Translations under genes and position numbers: made by a program
Shown here: piece after piece, positions 17,082 to 25,133 of the stretch
Numbering within the stretch: position 1 is the first letter of the stretch
Layout: each line of letters opens with the position of its first letter
The notes under the pieces: model-generated
The model's database searches: none
Seen by the model: the letters and a program-made list of their open reading frames with translations, nothing else
Told to the model about the DNA's origin: nothing
NCBI GenBank assembly: GCA_024401645.1
Contig: JAKSKR010000003.1
Span: 75,064-126,536, forward strand
DNA length: 51,473 bases
Reading direction: 5' to 3'
Source of the DNA: Paludibacteraceae bacterium
GTDB lineage: Bacteria; Bacteroidota; Bacteroidia; Bacteroidales; Paludibacteraceae

Positions 17082-17486
17082 ATGAAGGTTGAGGAAGTAC
17101 CGCAAGATTTAAAGTTTTTCCAAGGCACCGTGGTTAGCGATGTTTGCTATGCCGTTGATGCCGATGGTAATTACCAGGCTGTTTTAAGTAAGGGTTGGGA
17201 CGTTAAGGCTGATGCGCTGCAAACGGTTCTCGACGATATTGACGAACAGTGCGAACCCATTCGCCAACAAGTTCTACGTCACGAGGTCAGCCCATTGGCT
17301 TACCACATGGAAAAGAATTTGATGGACATTGATATGTTGGCCGACAATTCGGGTATTGCCAAGCGTAAGGTCAAGAAACACATGGAATATGACGAGTTCA
17401 TGAAACTCGGTGCCGATGTGTTGCAAACCTATGCCGAAACCCTTCGTATCACTGTCGACGAACTTAAAACGGTTCCCGAAAAATAA
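17082..17486 (+). CDS. Small uncharacterised protein of the ketosynthase/BtrH cassette
   Basis: This protein has 134 residues, is rich in charged residues, and has no signal peptide, membrane segment or Cys-rich site. I do not recognise the family for certain. The C-terminal half (about residues 85-132), with IDMLADNSGIAKRKVKKH and a segment ending LRITVDELK, reads like a Cro/C1-type helix-turn-helix fold, though possibly without DNA-binding function. It lies 25 bp after the ketosynthase gene and 12 bp before the BtrH-like gene, which strongly suggests a shared operon and a role in that pathway, either regulatory or as an adaptor. It is not an acyl carrier protein, because no DSL phosphopantetheine motif is present. 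Confidence 0.75.
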   Translation: MKVEEVPQDLKFFQGTVVSDVCYAVDADGNYQAVLSKGWDVKADALQTVLDDIDEQCEPIRQQVLRHEVSPLAYHMEKNLMDIDMLADNSGIAKRKVKKHMEYDEFMKLGADVLQTYAETLRITVDELKTVPEK

Positions 17487-17498
17487 AATTAGCAGATA

Positions 17499-18527
17499 AT
17501 GGAATTAGACTTTGTTCACAAGCCAGCCGGCCATTGCGAGAATGGGGTGGTGGCAAATATGTTGCGCTTTTATGGGTTCGACTTGCCCGAACCGCTCATC
17601 TTCGGATTGGCTTACGGCTTGTTCTTTTCGCACATGCCGTTTGTAAAACTGGCTGGCTTGCCGGTTTCTTCTTTCCGTACGTTCCCGGGCGTCTTGTTCT
17701 CGCGTGTAACCAACATGCTTGGCTTTAAAACCACCACCGAACGCTTTTTGGTGGAAGAGAATGCCATGAAGGCGCTCGATAAGAAGTTGAACGAAGGTGT
17801 GCCTGTTGGTTGTGTGGTGGGTATGTATTATCTGCCTTATATGCCAATTGAGTACCGTTTCCCGTTCAACGGACATAACATCTGCATTGTGGGGCACGAT
17901 GAGAATACCGACCTCTACACGGTTAGTGACCCTAACTGCACACAAAAGGTGCAAATTAGTCGTAAGGACTTGCAGAAGGTGCGTTTTACAAAGGGCGGTA
18001 CTTATCCGTTGTTTGGCCAGATGTATTACATCGACAAGGCACCTAAACAGTTGCCCGACCTGAAACCGTTAGTGGTGAAATCGCTCAAGCAGAATGCCTG
18101 GTACATGACGTCGCAACCTTCCATCCTTCCTTTCTTTGGGGTAAATGGTATTGACTATTTGGCTAAACAGATGGCGCATTGGGAGGAAAAACTGGGTGCC
18201 CGAAAGGCGGCCCTTAACTTGGCACAGATAATTCGCATGCTAGAAGAGATTGGGACCGGTGGCGCTGGCTTCAGGTTTATGTATGGTGCTTATCTTCAAC
18301 AAGCTGCACAGATTACGGGCGAAGATCAGTTGAAAGAATTCTCACAGCGAATAACTATGATAGGCGATAAATGGCGTGCATTCGCATCCGATGCGGCTAC
18401 TATTTTCAAGCGTAGGAAGGAAGCTGTCACTTATGCTGACGTCGCACAACAGATTGCCGAGATTGGCAAACTTGAACGCGCCTTCTTTACCGACTTGGGC
18501 AGCGTGGCTAAAGGCATTAAACTCTAA
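17499..18527 (+). CDS. BtrH-like acyltransferase (BtrH_N / DUF4872)
   Basis: The 342-residue protein starts with a BtrH N-terminal domain: HKPAGHCENGVVANML at residues 7-22 holds the conserved His/Cys of this papain-like fold (Cys13), with a histidine-containing partner region near GHNICIVGHDE at about 124-134. A helical C-terminal region corresponds to DUF4872. BtrH of butirosin biosynthesis moves an acyl group from an acyl carrier protein onto an aminoglycoside, so this protein probably transfers the acyl group made with the adjacent ketosynthase onto an unknown acceptor. It ends the three-gene run. Its stop codon overlaps the stop of the convergent DUF4846 gene. Confidence 0.83.
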   Translation: MELDFVHKPAGHCENGVVANMLRFYGFDLPEPLIFGLAYGLFFSHMPFVKLAGLPVSSFRTFPGVLFSRVTNMLGFKTTTERFLVEENAMKALDKKLNEGVPVGCVVGMYYLPYMPIEYRFPFNGHNICIVGHDENTDLYTVSDPNCTQKVQISRKDLQKVRFTKGGTYPLFGQMYYIDKAPKQLPDLKPLVVKSLKQNAWYMTSQPSILPFFGVNGIDYLAKQMAHWEEKLGARKAALNLAQIIRMLEEIGTGGAGFRFMYGAYLQQAAQITGEDQLKEFSQRITMIGDKWRAFASDAATIFKRRKEAVTYADVAQQIAEIGKLERAFFTDLGSVAKGIKL

Positions 18528-19303
18528 AAATACCTAATCTCGTCGTAATAATACTTGAAGGGGCTAATCCGTACCACCTTTTCATCATCGTCTACATAGA
18601 ACCAAGGCGAGAACGGATGCTTAAAGTTGCGCATAAGGTGTATGCTGCGGGCTGGCGTGTTGCCCTCAACTACCATAAAGGCAATCTCACCTGTCTTTTC
18701 GTTCTTGGCTACGTCGGCAACCATAACGGCATGACCATATTTTGCCCCTTTGCGTGCGGGGTAAACAAAAACATCGCCCGGTCGAAGGGCACTTAAATCG
18801 TCTTTGCAACGAAGGTATCGGCTCAACGAATAGGTGCTTGCCATGCCATAGGTCTTTTTCAGGTAACTGTTTAGGTTGGTCCTCGATTTTCCTCCGCTAT
18901 ACTTTAATAGCTTTCCGTTTACGTCTTTAAAGGCAATATTGTCGTACTGCCCATTCTCATAAAGGTATTCGGCGCGTAGGCGTATGCACACGTCGGCACA
19001 TTGCTCCCAATTGTTCAGTAGTGGCAGGTCTACAACGGCATAGTTCATTATTTGGTAGTTGGCTTCGCCACCGGTGTAGAGTTGCACCTTTTGTTTGGCA
19101 CCTTTCAGCGGCAAACTTCGCATATAGGCAGCAAAACTGTTTTGTTCGGCCTTTACGCGTGTAAATCCTTTCGGAACTGGCACTTCTGCAATGGTCTTGT
19201 AGTTGTGCGGATTACTATGGCTCGACAGGTATAATACCCCAGCGGTTGCCACTAGGGCAAGTAGCAAGGTTAGGCATAGCAGGCGAAGTAGTTTCTTTTT
19301 CAT
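18524..19303 (-). CDS. DUF4846 family exported protein
   Basis: From the ATG at 19303 the protein has 259 residues. It opens with MKKKLLRLLCLTLLLALVATAG, a signal anchor or signal peptide without a lipobox. The remainder matches the DUF4846 family, with conserved GDVFVYPAR, YGHAVMVADVA and VVEGNTPARSIH, a pattern suggestive of an NlpC/CHAP-like fold though no function is established. A longer reading upstream to 19378 would run far into the preceding gene. The chosen ATG overlaps that gene's TGA in an ATGA arrangement, which indicates translational coupling. It acts outside the cytoplasmic membrane, probably in the periplasm. Confidence 0.85.
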   Translation of the reverse strand: MKKKLLRLLCLTLLLALVATAGVLYLSSHSNPHNYKTIAEVPVPKGFTRVKAEQNSFAAYMRSLPLKGAKQKVQLYTGGEANYQIMNYAVVDLPLLNNWEQCADVCIRLRAEYLYENGQYDNIAFKDVNGKLLKYSGGKSRTNLNSYLKKTYGMASTYSLSRYLRCKDDLSALRPGDVFVYPARKGAKYGHAVMVADVAKNEKTGEIAFMVVEGNTPARSIHLMRNFKHPFSPWFYVDDDEKVVRISPFKYYYDEIRYF

Positions 19304-19749
19304 GCGTCTTTTCCCGCTTTTCTGCCCTTGTGCACAAAGTAGTAGACCAGTGTTAGGCAGATGGCCAACATTGCCCAATAGGTCAGCATAGACCTTAATG
19401 GGGTGTTCTCCGAAACGTATTTAATGGCCTTTAAATCTTTGTTGTAGATGAGTTTCGCATCGGTCAGCTTTTCACCCAATCCGGTTTTTGCTTGGTCATA
19501 TACGGTTGCTGGCACTTCTACAAGGTAAAGCGAGTCGGCATAGCTAACGGTCAGTAGAAATTCTATGGTAGAACTTCCCTTGGTGCTCTTGTATGATTGT
19601 CTTTTGTCTACCACACTATAATCTTTAACGTATTCGCGCTCAATGCTTTCGTTTACGTAGTGCGATGTGATGTTTACGCAGTTAGGGACTAGCCTTGCTA
19701 GGAAGGCTGCACAAACTACAGCGAGTAGATAATAGATGTATTTGTTCAT
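19300..19749 (-). CDS. Small two-helix membrane protein of unknown function
   Basis: The 149-residue protein has hydrophobic segments at about residues 5-24 and 118-139, and an extracytoplasmic domain of some 90 residues between them, ending in a basic tail (KGRKAGKDA). I recognise no family. The outline recalls DUF3592-type membrane proteins, but this is a weak resemblance. It is the first gene of a two-gene unit and overlaps the DUF4846 gene by four bases. A -7 box TATATTTG lies just upstream on the minus strand, near 19768-19775, giving a short leader. Confidence 0.7.
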   Translation of the reverse strand: MNKYIYYLLAVVCAAFLARLVPNCVNITSHYVNESIEREYVKDYSVVDKRQSYKSTKGSSTIEFLLTVSYADSLYLVEVPATVYDQAKTGLGEKLTDAKLIYNKDLKAIKYVSENTPLRSMLTYWAMLAICLTLVYYFVHKGRKAGKDA

Positions 19750-19886
19750 ATTTCTGTGTTTTTTGCAAATATACTCAATTTCGTGTTTTGCGTCAGTTTT
19801 CGTTAGTGGTTGTTTTTCTTACTGCTAGCTCGCTTTTTATGGTAACTTCTTATATTTTTGCATCGTTAACTTTTAATTGTAATATT

Positions 19887-20165
19887 ATGCTTAGACTTAA
19901 TTGTTTCTTCAAGGCAGAAAGTGCTGAAAACTTTAAAAAGGCTCTCGATGCGGCTAAAGTACTTACCGAAAAATCGCAAAAGCACGAAGGTTGTGTGGCT
20001 TACGATGTGTTTGCTAGCCAAACCCGTGCCGATGTATTTATGATTTGCGAAACATGGAAAGATCAGGAATCGCTCGATAAACATGCGCAAACACCTGAAT
20101 TTAAGGAATGTGTTGAAATCATCAATAGCAACGGACTCATGAAGCTCGAAAAGTTCGACATGTAA
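19887..20165 (+). CDS. Antibiotic biosynthesis monooxygenase (ABM) domain protein, putative quinol monooxygenase
   Basis: The 92-residue protein is a single ferredoxin-like ABM domain similar to YgiN. Typical features are the N-terminal strand MLRLNCFFKAES, KHEGCVAYDVF, the ICETWKDQESLDKHAQTPEF block and a final strand. Members act as dimers on quinols or detoxify electrophiles, but many are uncharacterised. I start at ATG 19887, where the domain begins; the frame is open further upstream to 19695, but that part overlaps the promoter region and encodes nothing domain-like. A terminator follows at once, so it is a single-gene unit. Confidence 0.85.
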   Translation: MLRLNCFFKAESAENFKKALDAAKVLTEKSQKHEGCVAYDVFASQTRADVFMICETWKDQESLDKHAQTPEFKECVEIINSNGLMKLEKFDM

Positions 20166-20185
20166 TTCTTCCTGTTCAGTAAACG

Positions 20186-20220
20186 AAAAAGGTGCGTCAT
20201 TGCTGGCGCACCTTTTCTCG
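20186..20220. terminator. Bidirectional terminator between the ABM gene and the first GH5 gene
   Basis: AAAAAGGTGCG pairs with CGCACCTTTT around a loop of about ten bases, with A-rich and T-rich flanks. The genes on either side converge on it. Confidence 0.85.
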
Positions 20221-20236
20221 TTATTGAGGTGTTCTC

Positions 20237-21526
20237 TTATTTCTTGTGCAATTGGTTGAAGATGTACTGACCAGATTCTGTCAAGATGTTCTTGTCGAAT
20301 GGCTGCATGTTGCCATCGTCCCACTTAAGGGCTGCACAAACACCACCTTCTGAACTGAAGCTCCAGTTGCACCAGCTAACAACCTGCTGGCCATCGTTGT
20401 CGCCGTCAAAAATCTTCATCCACATGTCTGCAAGGTCTGGGCGGAAGTTAGTCCAGCCACTAGCGTCGGTTGTTCCCCATTCGGTAACGAAGATAGGAAG
20501 GTTCTTCAAGATGCAAGGTACGCTGTCGCAACCGTTCTTGAAGAACTGCATGAAGTTAACGTCCCAGAACTTAACGGCAGTTTCTTCGTGGCGGCCGTCG
20601 TTGTGGCTGGCTGCGTAGAAGTGGAAGGTGTACATCAGGTTGTTGTATGCTTTGCCGGCTTCGTCAACTGGTTCGTGACCAATGACGTCTTGTGGACGCT
20701 GTGACCAGTGTGGGGTACCGCAAATGCAGACAACATCCTTGTCGTAAGAACGGATGATCTTCAACATCTGTTCGCAGTGTGGCTTGATGTTTTCCAACCA
20801 GGTAACACGCGGATTGTGGTATTTAGGGTACTTTTCGTTGCCGTACTTTTCGTTCTCGTAGTCAACACCGTTTGGCTCGTTGCAGAGCTCGTAAAGAATG
20901 TGTTTCTGGTTCTGGTAGCGGCGTGCGCAGTAGGTAAAGAAGTCAGCAGCCAAGTCCTTGCCGTTGCTAGGGTGGTTGCGGTAAATTGCGCTCATTGGGT
21001 TGCCTGGGCTAAGCACGTGCCAGTCAATCAAGAGGTACATACCCTGTTCTGCTGTCCACTTAACCAGGTTGTCTACATATTCGTCGCGGTGGTTGTGGTT
21101 GTAGGCATAACCACCTTCTTCGTCTACATATACGGCAATGCGGAAGATGTTGGCATTCCAGTCGTTTTTCAATGCCTTCATGTTTGCACCGGTAATGTTG
21201 GCGCAACCTTTCCACTGAAGGCCGTGCGAACTCATACCGCGAAGCTGGACGGGCTTGCCGTCGGCACTGCAAAGGCAACGCACGCCTGTTGCATTGGTGT
21301 CTACCTTAAGCTTGCCCCACTGGTCTACTGGCGAACCCTTTGGGTAGGTTGGTGCTGGCAATATTTCAACATTGGCAGATGCTGAATCAATTGTGCCGAA
21401 TGAGGTGGTCGATGCGGTAACTGAACCGCTATTCTTGCAACATCCTTTCTTGCTGTTGTCTGTTGCAGAATTGCTACATGCACCAAGTGCAAGGGCTGCT
21501 GCCATAGATAATAAGATTTTACGCAT
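20237..21526 (-). CDS. GH5 endoglucanase, lipoprotein form
   Basis: The 429-residue protein has a lipoprotein signal peptide with lipobox LGAC, lipidated at Cys17. The glycoside hydrolase family 5 (beta/alpha)8 domain spans about residues 60-425. The predicted acid/base is Glu217 in CNEPNG and the nucleophile Glu349 in FVTEWG; IDWHVL (167-172) and FHFYAASH (301-308) supply other subsite residues. GH5 enzymes of this type cut beta-1,4-glucans. An unusual RCLC element sits near residues 83-86 in both paralogues. It follows the second GH5 gene on the same strand with a hairpin between them. The lipid anchor suggests membrane location, in contrast to its soluble-signal neighbour. Confidence 0.93.
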   Translation of the reverse strand: MRKILLSMAAALALGACSNSATDNSKKGCCKNSGSVTASTTSFGTIDSASANVEILPAPTYPKGSPVDQWGKLKVDTNATGVRCLCSADGKPVQLRGMSSHGLQWKGCANITGANMKALKNDWNANIFRIAVYVDEEGGYAYNHNHRDEYVDNLVKWTAEQGMYLLIDWHVLSPGNPMSAIYRNHPSNGKDLAADFFTYCARRYQNQKHILYELCNEPNGVDYENEKYGNEKYPKYHNPRVTWLENIKPHCEQMLKIIRSYDKDVVCICGTPHWSQRPQDVIGHEPVDEAGKAYNNLMYTFHFYAASHNDGRHEETAVKFWDVNFMQFFKNGCDSVPCILKNLPIFVTEWGTTDASGWTNFRPDLADMWMKIFDGDNDGQQVVSWCNWSFSSEGGVCAALKWDDGNMQPFDKNILTESGQYIFNQLHKK

Positions 21527-21552
21527 GTGAAATTAATGTGTTTTAGGTATAA

Positions 21553-21600
21553 GAAAAGAGGCGCCATTCTCCCCTTTTTAGGAGTATTGCGCCTCTTTTT
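21553..21600 (-). terminator. Hairpin terminator between the two GH5 genes
   Basis: GAGGCGC near 21558-21564 pairs with GCGCCTC near 21590-21596, with inner CTCC/GGAG pairing, and A-rich and T-rich flanks lie on both sides. On the minus strand it lies just after the upstream GH5 gene, so the two GH5 genes can be transcribed separately. Confidence 0.8.
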
Positions 21601-21609
21601 ATGTGTTTT

Positions 21610-22938
21610 TTACTTGCTAGTTCTGCTCTGCTGTGAGCCGGTTTCTACAGTATGGTACTTTTCGTGGAACTTCTTGTAGATGTAACGGCCAGATTCGGTA
21701 AGAATCTTTTCGTCAAATGGTTCCATGTTACCGGTGTTCCAGTTAAGTGCTGCGCATGAACCGCCTTCTGCACTGAAGTTCCAGTTACACCAGCTAACCA
21801 TCTGCTTACCGTCGTTGTCGCCATCGAAAATCTTCAACCAACGGTCGCTGAGGTCAGGACGGAAGTTTGCCCAACCACTGGCATCGGTTGTTCCCCATTC
21901 GGTAACGAAGATTGGCAATTCCTTCAAGATGCAAGGACTCTTCTTGTCACCCTTCTGGAAACGGGTCATAAAGTCGTTGTCCCATGCCTTAACTGCGGTT
22001 TCGTAGTGCTTACCGTCGTTATGTGTAGCTGCATAGAAGTGGAAGGCATACATAACGTTTTCATATAGCTTTCCGTTCTCGTCAGCTGGTTCTTTGCCAA
22101 TTACCTGTTCTGGGTTCTGGTCCCACATTGGTGTGCCACAAACGACAACAACGTCCTTGTCGTATGAACGGATGATCTTCAACATCTGTTCGCAATATGG
22201 CTTAATATGGTCTTCCCAAGTTACGCGTGGCTGTTCAGCCCATGGCCACTTGCCACCACCAAAGTTCTCGTTCTGGTAGTTTTCGCCGTTTGGCTCGTTA
22301 CATATTTCGAACAAAACATGGCTCTGCTTCTGGTAACGGCGTGCGCAGTAGGTAAAGAAGTCTGCAGCTACGTCCTTGCCGTTGTCGCGGCGGTTGCGGT
22401 ACACACGGCTCATTGGGTTACCTGGTGTAAGCACGTGCCAGTCAATCAAAAGGTACATACCTTGTGCGGCTGTCCACTTCACTAGGTCTTCAATGTAGCG
22501 GCTGCGGTGGGTTGGGTTGTAGGCATAACCACCTTCTTCGTCTACATATACGGCAATACGGAATACGTTGGTGTTCCAGTCGTTGCGCAATGTGCGGATG
22601 TTCGACTCTGTCAAGCACGATACGCCTGCCCACTGCATGCCGTGAGAAACCATACCTCTAAGCTGTACGGGATTGCCATTGCGGTCGCATAGGCAACGGG
22701 TTCCCTGCTTGTTCTTGCCAATTTTTAGCTTACCCCACAACTGTACGGGTGAACCAATTGGGTATGTTGGTGCCGACAAGATGTCGCAGTTGATTGAAGC
22801 ACTGTCAATCCAACCAAGTGTTGGAGCGTTGTCGGTGTCCATTCCAGGAGCCACATAATTGTTCTTTGCTTGCTGTGCGGTTGCTACTGTTGCACAGAAT
22901 GTCAGCGCTAGCGCCGATAGCCCAAGTCTTTTTAGCAT
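21610..22938 (-). CDS. GH5 endoglucanase, signal-peptide form (paralogue)
   Basis: The 442-residue protein has a type I signal peptide (cleavage near ATA-QQ, residue 21) rather than a lipobox. The GH5 domain aligns along its full length with the neighbouring GH5 protein, with long identical stretches such as FRIAVYVDEEGGYAYN. The predicted acid/base is Glu215 in CNEPNG and the nucleophile Glu347 in FVTEWG. A 15-residue polar tail (VETGSQQSRTSK end) is unique to it, and no T9SS sorting domain is seen. The pair is a clear tandem duplication that has split into a lipid-anchored and a soluble form, likely to act on the same glucan in different compartments. Confidence 0.93.
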   Translation of the reverse strand: MLKRLGLSALALTFCATVATAQQAKNNYVAPGMDTDNAPTLGWIDSASINCDILSAPTYPIGSPVQLWGKLKIGKNKQGTRCLCDRNGNPVQLRGMVSHGMQWAGVSCLTESNIRTLRNDWNTNVFRIAVYVDEEGGYAYNPTHRSRYIEDLVKWTAAQGMYLLIDWHVLTPGNPMSRVYRNRRDNGKDVAADFFTYCARRYQKQSHVLFEICNEPNGENYQNENFGGGKWPWAEQPRVTWEDHIKPYCEQMLKIIRSYDKDVVVVCGTPMWDQNPEQVIGKEPADENGKLYENVMYAFHFYAATHNDGKHYETAVKAWDNDFMTRFQKGDKKSPCILKELPIFVTEWGTTDASGWANFRPDLSDRWLKIFDGDNDGKQMVSWCNWNFSAEGGSCAALNWNTGNMEPFDEKILTESGRYIYKKFHEKYHTVETGSQQSRTSK

Positions 22939-22998
22939 CTGTATAGTTTACTTTTAGTTTATTTCTGTTTAGTGTGCGTATAAAGCGCAATTAATTGG

Positions 22999-23006
22999 CA
23001 AATTTA
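22999..23006 (-). promoter_or_regulatory. -7 box TAAATTTG for the GH5 pair
   Basis: TAAATTTG on the minus strand matches TAnnTTTG and gives a leader of about 55 nt to the ATG at 22938. The -33 element is not clear. Confidence 0.5.
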
Positions 23007-23070
23007 CGAAAAAACTGATATATCTTCCATATCAAATAGGTTCTATTCGTTTTCTCTTAACATCTTTTCT

Positions 23071-23078
23071 TACTTTTG
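23071..23078 (+). promoter_or_regulatory. -7 box TACTTTTG for sppA
   Basis: TACTTTTG fits TAnnTTTG exactly and lies 27 bp before the chosen sppA start, which supports the ATG at 23106 over the upstream one at 23076. Confidence 0.5.
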
Positions 23079-23105
23079 TGGTCAATCGTTCTATATTGTT
23101 TTTCT

Positions 23106-24827
23106 ATGAAACAGTTTCTTAAAATGGTAGTGGCCACCATTGTGGGCATTACGTTGTGTTTTTTCTTTTCGTTCATAATTCTATTGTTGGTTGCCGCTTT
23201 TGCCGATGGGGCTTCAGGGCCGGTAACCAAGAAGTCGGTCTTGAATCTTCGACTCGAAGGCGTGGTTAACGATCGTTCTACCGATAACCGGTTGGCTTCT
23301 ATTGGTTTAGAAGATTATTCCATTGGCCTCGACGACGTGTTGCTGGCCATTAAGGCGGCAAAGACCGACGACATGATTCAAGGCATTTTCCTTGAACCGG
23401 GTGCGGTTAGTTGTGGATCGGCTTCCCTTTCTGAAATTCGTGACGCGCTTGCCGACTTCCGCAAGTCGGGCAAGTTTGTCTATGCCTACTCGGGGGCTTA
23501 TACGCAAGGGCTCTATTATTTGTCTTCGGTGGCCGATAGTGTGTTCCTTAACCCCGTCGGCACGGTCGATTGGCGCGGAATGGCTTACCAGGGCATTTTC
23601 TACAAGCGTGTTCTCGAGAAGGTGGGGGTTGAAATGCAGGTCGTAAAGGTGGGTACCTACAAGTCGTTCACCGAACAGTATACCAACGAGAAAATGAGTG
23701 ACGCTAACCGCGAACAGGCTTCTGCCCTGGTTAACGATTTTTGGAAGGTTGTTTCCGACTCGGTGGCTTCTTCGCGCAAGTTGTCCCCTTCTCTGTTGAA
23801 GGCGGCTGCCGACAGCATGCTTTCCTTCCAACCGGCCGACAGCGTGCTGGCTTTGAAGATGGTAGACAAATTGGCTTATCGCGACGAGGTGCTCAACAGC
23901 ATCAGGTTGCGCATGGGTTTGGATAAGGGAAAGAAGATACCGGCTGTCTCTCCGCAAGACTATGTGGCCGGATTGGTTCCTGTTGAAGAGGGGGGCGAGG
24001 TGGCTGTCCTTTACGCGGTTGGCGAAATCGATAACGGTACAATCGATGGCATTAATTCCGATAAGGTGGTGAAGCAGATTCAGAATTTGGCCGATGACGA
24101 TAAGGTGAAGGCGGTGGTTTTTCGTGTCAACTCTCCCGGTGGCAGTGCCTATGGCTCTGAACAGATTTGGCATGCGCTTCAGTTGCTGAAAAAGAAAAAG
24201 AAGTTGGTGGTCAGCATGGGCGACTATGCGGCTAGTGGTGGCTATTATATTTCCTGTTGTGCCGATGCCATTGTGGCCAACCCTACTACTATGACGGGCT
24301 CTATTGGCGTGTTTGGCGTTATTCCGAATGTGGGACCTCTTGCCGATAAGATTGGCGTGGATTATGATGTGGTGAAGACCAGTGAAAGTGCTGACTTCTT
24401 GAGTGGACTGGAATCGATGACACCTGTTCAGCAACGCCGCATGCAGCAGTACGTTGGCACTTGCTATTCATTGTTCAAGAAGCGTTGTGCCGAAGGCCGT
24501 GCCATGAAGGAAGAGGAAATTGAGAATATTGCCCAAGGCCGTGTTTGGAGTGGTGTTCGTGCTGCACAAATCGGTTTGGTCGATCAGCTCGGAACGCTTG
24601 ACGATGCAGTCGAACTGGCTGCAAAGATTGCGGGCTTGGAATCTTACTATACGGTTGACTATCCTTCTAAAAAGAGCTTCTTTGAAGAACTTGTCGATAA
24701 GACCCCTTCGTTTGGTGTGCGCATGTTCGCACCTAAACAGTTCGAAAGGGAACGCAAGGCTATTGAGCAGGCGCTTAAACTCGAACGCTTGCAAGCTGCC
24801 ATGCCTATGACCATAAGGGTGGAATAA
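23106..24827 (+). CDS. sppA: Signal peptide peptidase SppA, 67K type
   Basis: From ATG 23106 the protein has 573 residues with one N-terminal membrane helix (about residues 7-33) and two S49 peptidase domains in tandem. The Ser-Lys dyad can be assigned: Lys186 in GTYKSFTEQY of the first domain and Ser377 in YAASGGYY of the second, matching Lys209 and Ser409 of Escherichia coli SppA. The enzyme degrades leftover signal peptides at the membrane. An earlier ATG at 23076 would add ten residues before the membrane helix and lies too close to the -7 box at 23071-23078. The gene stands alone, converges on relA, and has a palindromic repeat directly behind it. Confidence 0.93.
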   Translation: MKQFLKMVVATIVGITLCFFFSFIILLLVAAFADGASGPVTKKSVLNLRLEGVVNDRSTDNRLASIGLEDYSIGLDDVLLAIKAAKTDDMIQGIFLEPGAVSCGSASLSEIRDALADFRKSGKFVYAYSGAYTQGLYYLSSVADSVFLNPVGTVDWRGMAYQGIFYKRVLEKVGVEMQVVKVGTYKSFTEQYTNEKMSDANREQASALVNDFWKVVSDSVASSRKLSPSLLKAAADSMLSFQPADSVLALKMVDKLAYRDEVLNSIRLRMGLDKGKKIPAVSPQDYVAGLVPVEEGGEVAVLYAVGEIDNGTIDGINSDKVVKQIQNLADDDKVKAVVFRVNSPGGSAYGSEQIWHALQLLKKKKKLVVSMGDYAASGGYYISCCADAIVANPTTMTGSIGVFGVIPNVGPLADKIGVDYDVVKTSESADFLSGLESMTPVQQRRMQQYVGTCYSLFKKRCAEGRAMKEEEIENIAQGRVWSGVRAAQIGLVDQLGTLDDAVELAAKIAGLESYYTVDYPSKKSFFEELVDKTPSFGVRMFAPKQFERERKAIEQALKLERLQAAMPMTIRVE

Positions 24828-24835
24828 CACATTCT

Positions 24836-25073
24836 AAGAAGCTGTTTAAATTTTTTTAGGTGTTTATATACCAAATGGTAGTTAAGGTTTTCTGATGTTT
24901 TGTTCCGCGGTGCTCCACGAACGTTGTTACGTTTTCTGCGTTAGGCAGTTTTCTATGACATCTTTGATGACTGTTTTGGCTCGGCATAAAGCCTCACCGA
25001 TTTGCAATTCCAGGCCTTTCCAAGTGGGAACTATGTCCTAAAAGGCCGTTGTAAAATTTTTAAACAGCTTCTA
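24836..25073. repeat. MITE-like repeat with the same ends but a different core
   Basis: The left end AAGAAGCTGTTTAAA (24836-24850) and right end TTTAAACAGCTTCTA form perfect inverted termini. The 200-bp core differs from the copy at 6526-6704 and does not fold as one simple palindrome. There is no ORF. Shared termini around unrelated cores are typical of MITE subfamilies mobilised by the same transposase. With the terminator that follows, this explains the whole 306-bp gap between sppA and relA. Confidence 0.7.
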
Positions 25074-25075
25074 AT

Positions 25076-25117
25076 AAAAGGGGCTGTATCATAATTCACT
25101 TTGATACAGCCCCTTTT
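25076..25117. terminator. Strong bidirectional terminator between sppA and relA
   Basis: AAAAGGGGCTGTATCA pairs perfectly with TGATACAGCCCCTTTT. A and T runs on both sides let it serve both convergent genes. Confidence 0.92.
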
Positions 25118-25133
25118 CTTGTATAACTAGTCT

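Noticed and set aside
19695..19886. N-terminal extension of the ABM protein
   Set aside because: The added residues lie over the promoter and are not domain-like; the family starts at the internal ATG 19887.
23307..24434. 375-codon minus-strand ORF opposite sppA
   Set aside because: SppA on the plus strand has clear catalytic motifs; the reverse frame is His- and Arg-rich and shows no domain, as expected of a shadow.
24836..25073. Possible small transposase remnant
   Set aside because: No frame of useful length and no DDE-type motif; only inverted ends are present.
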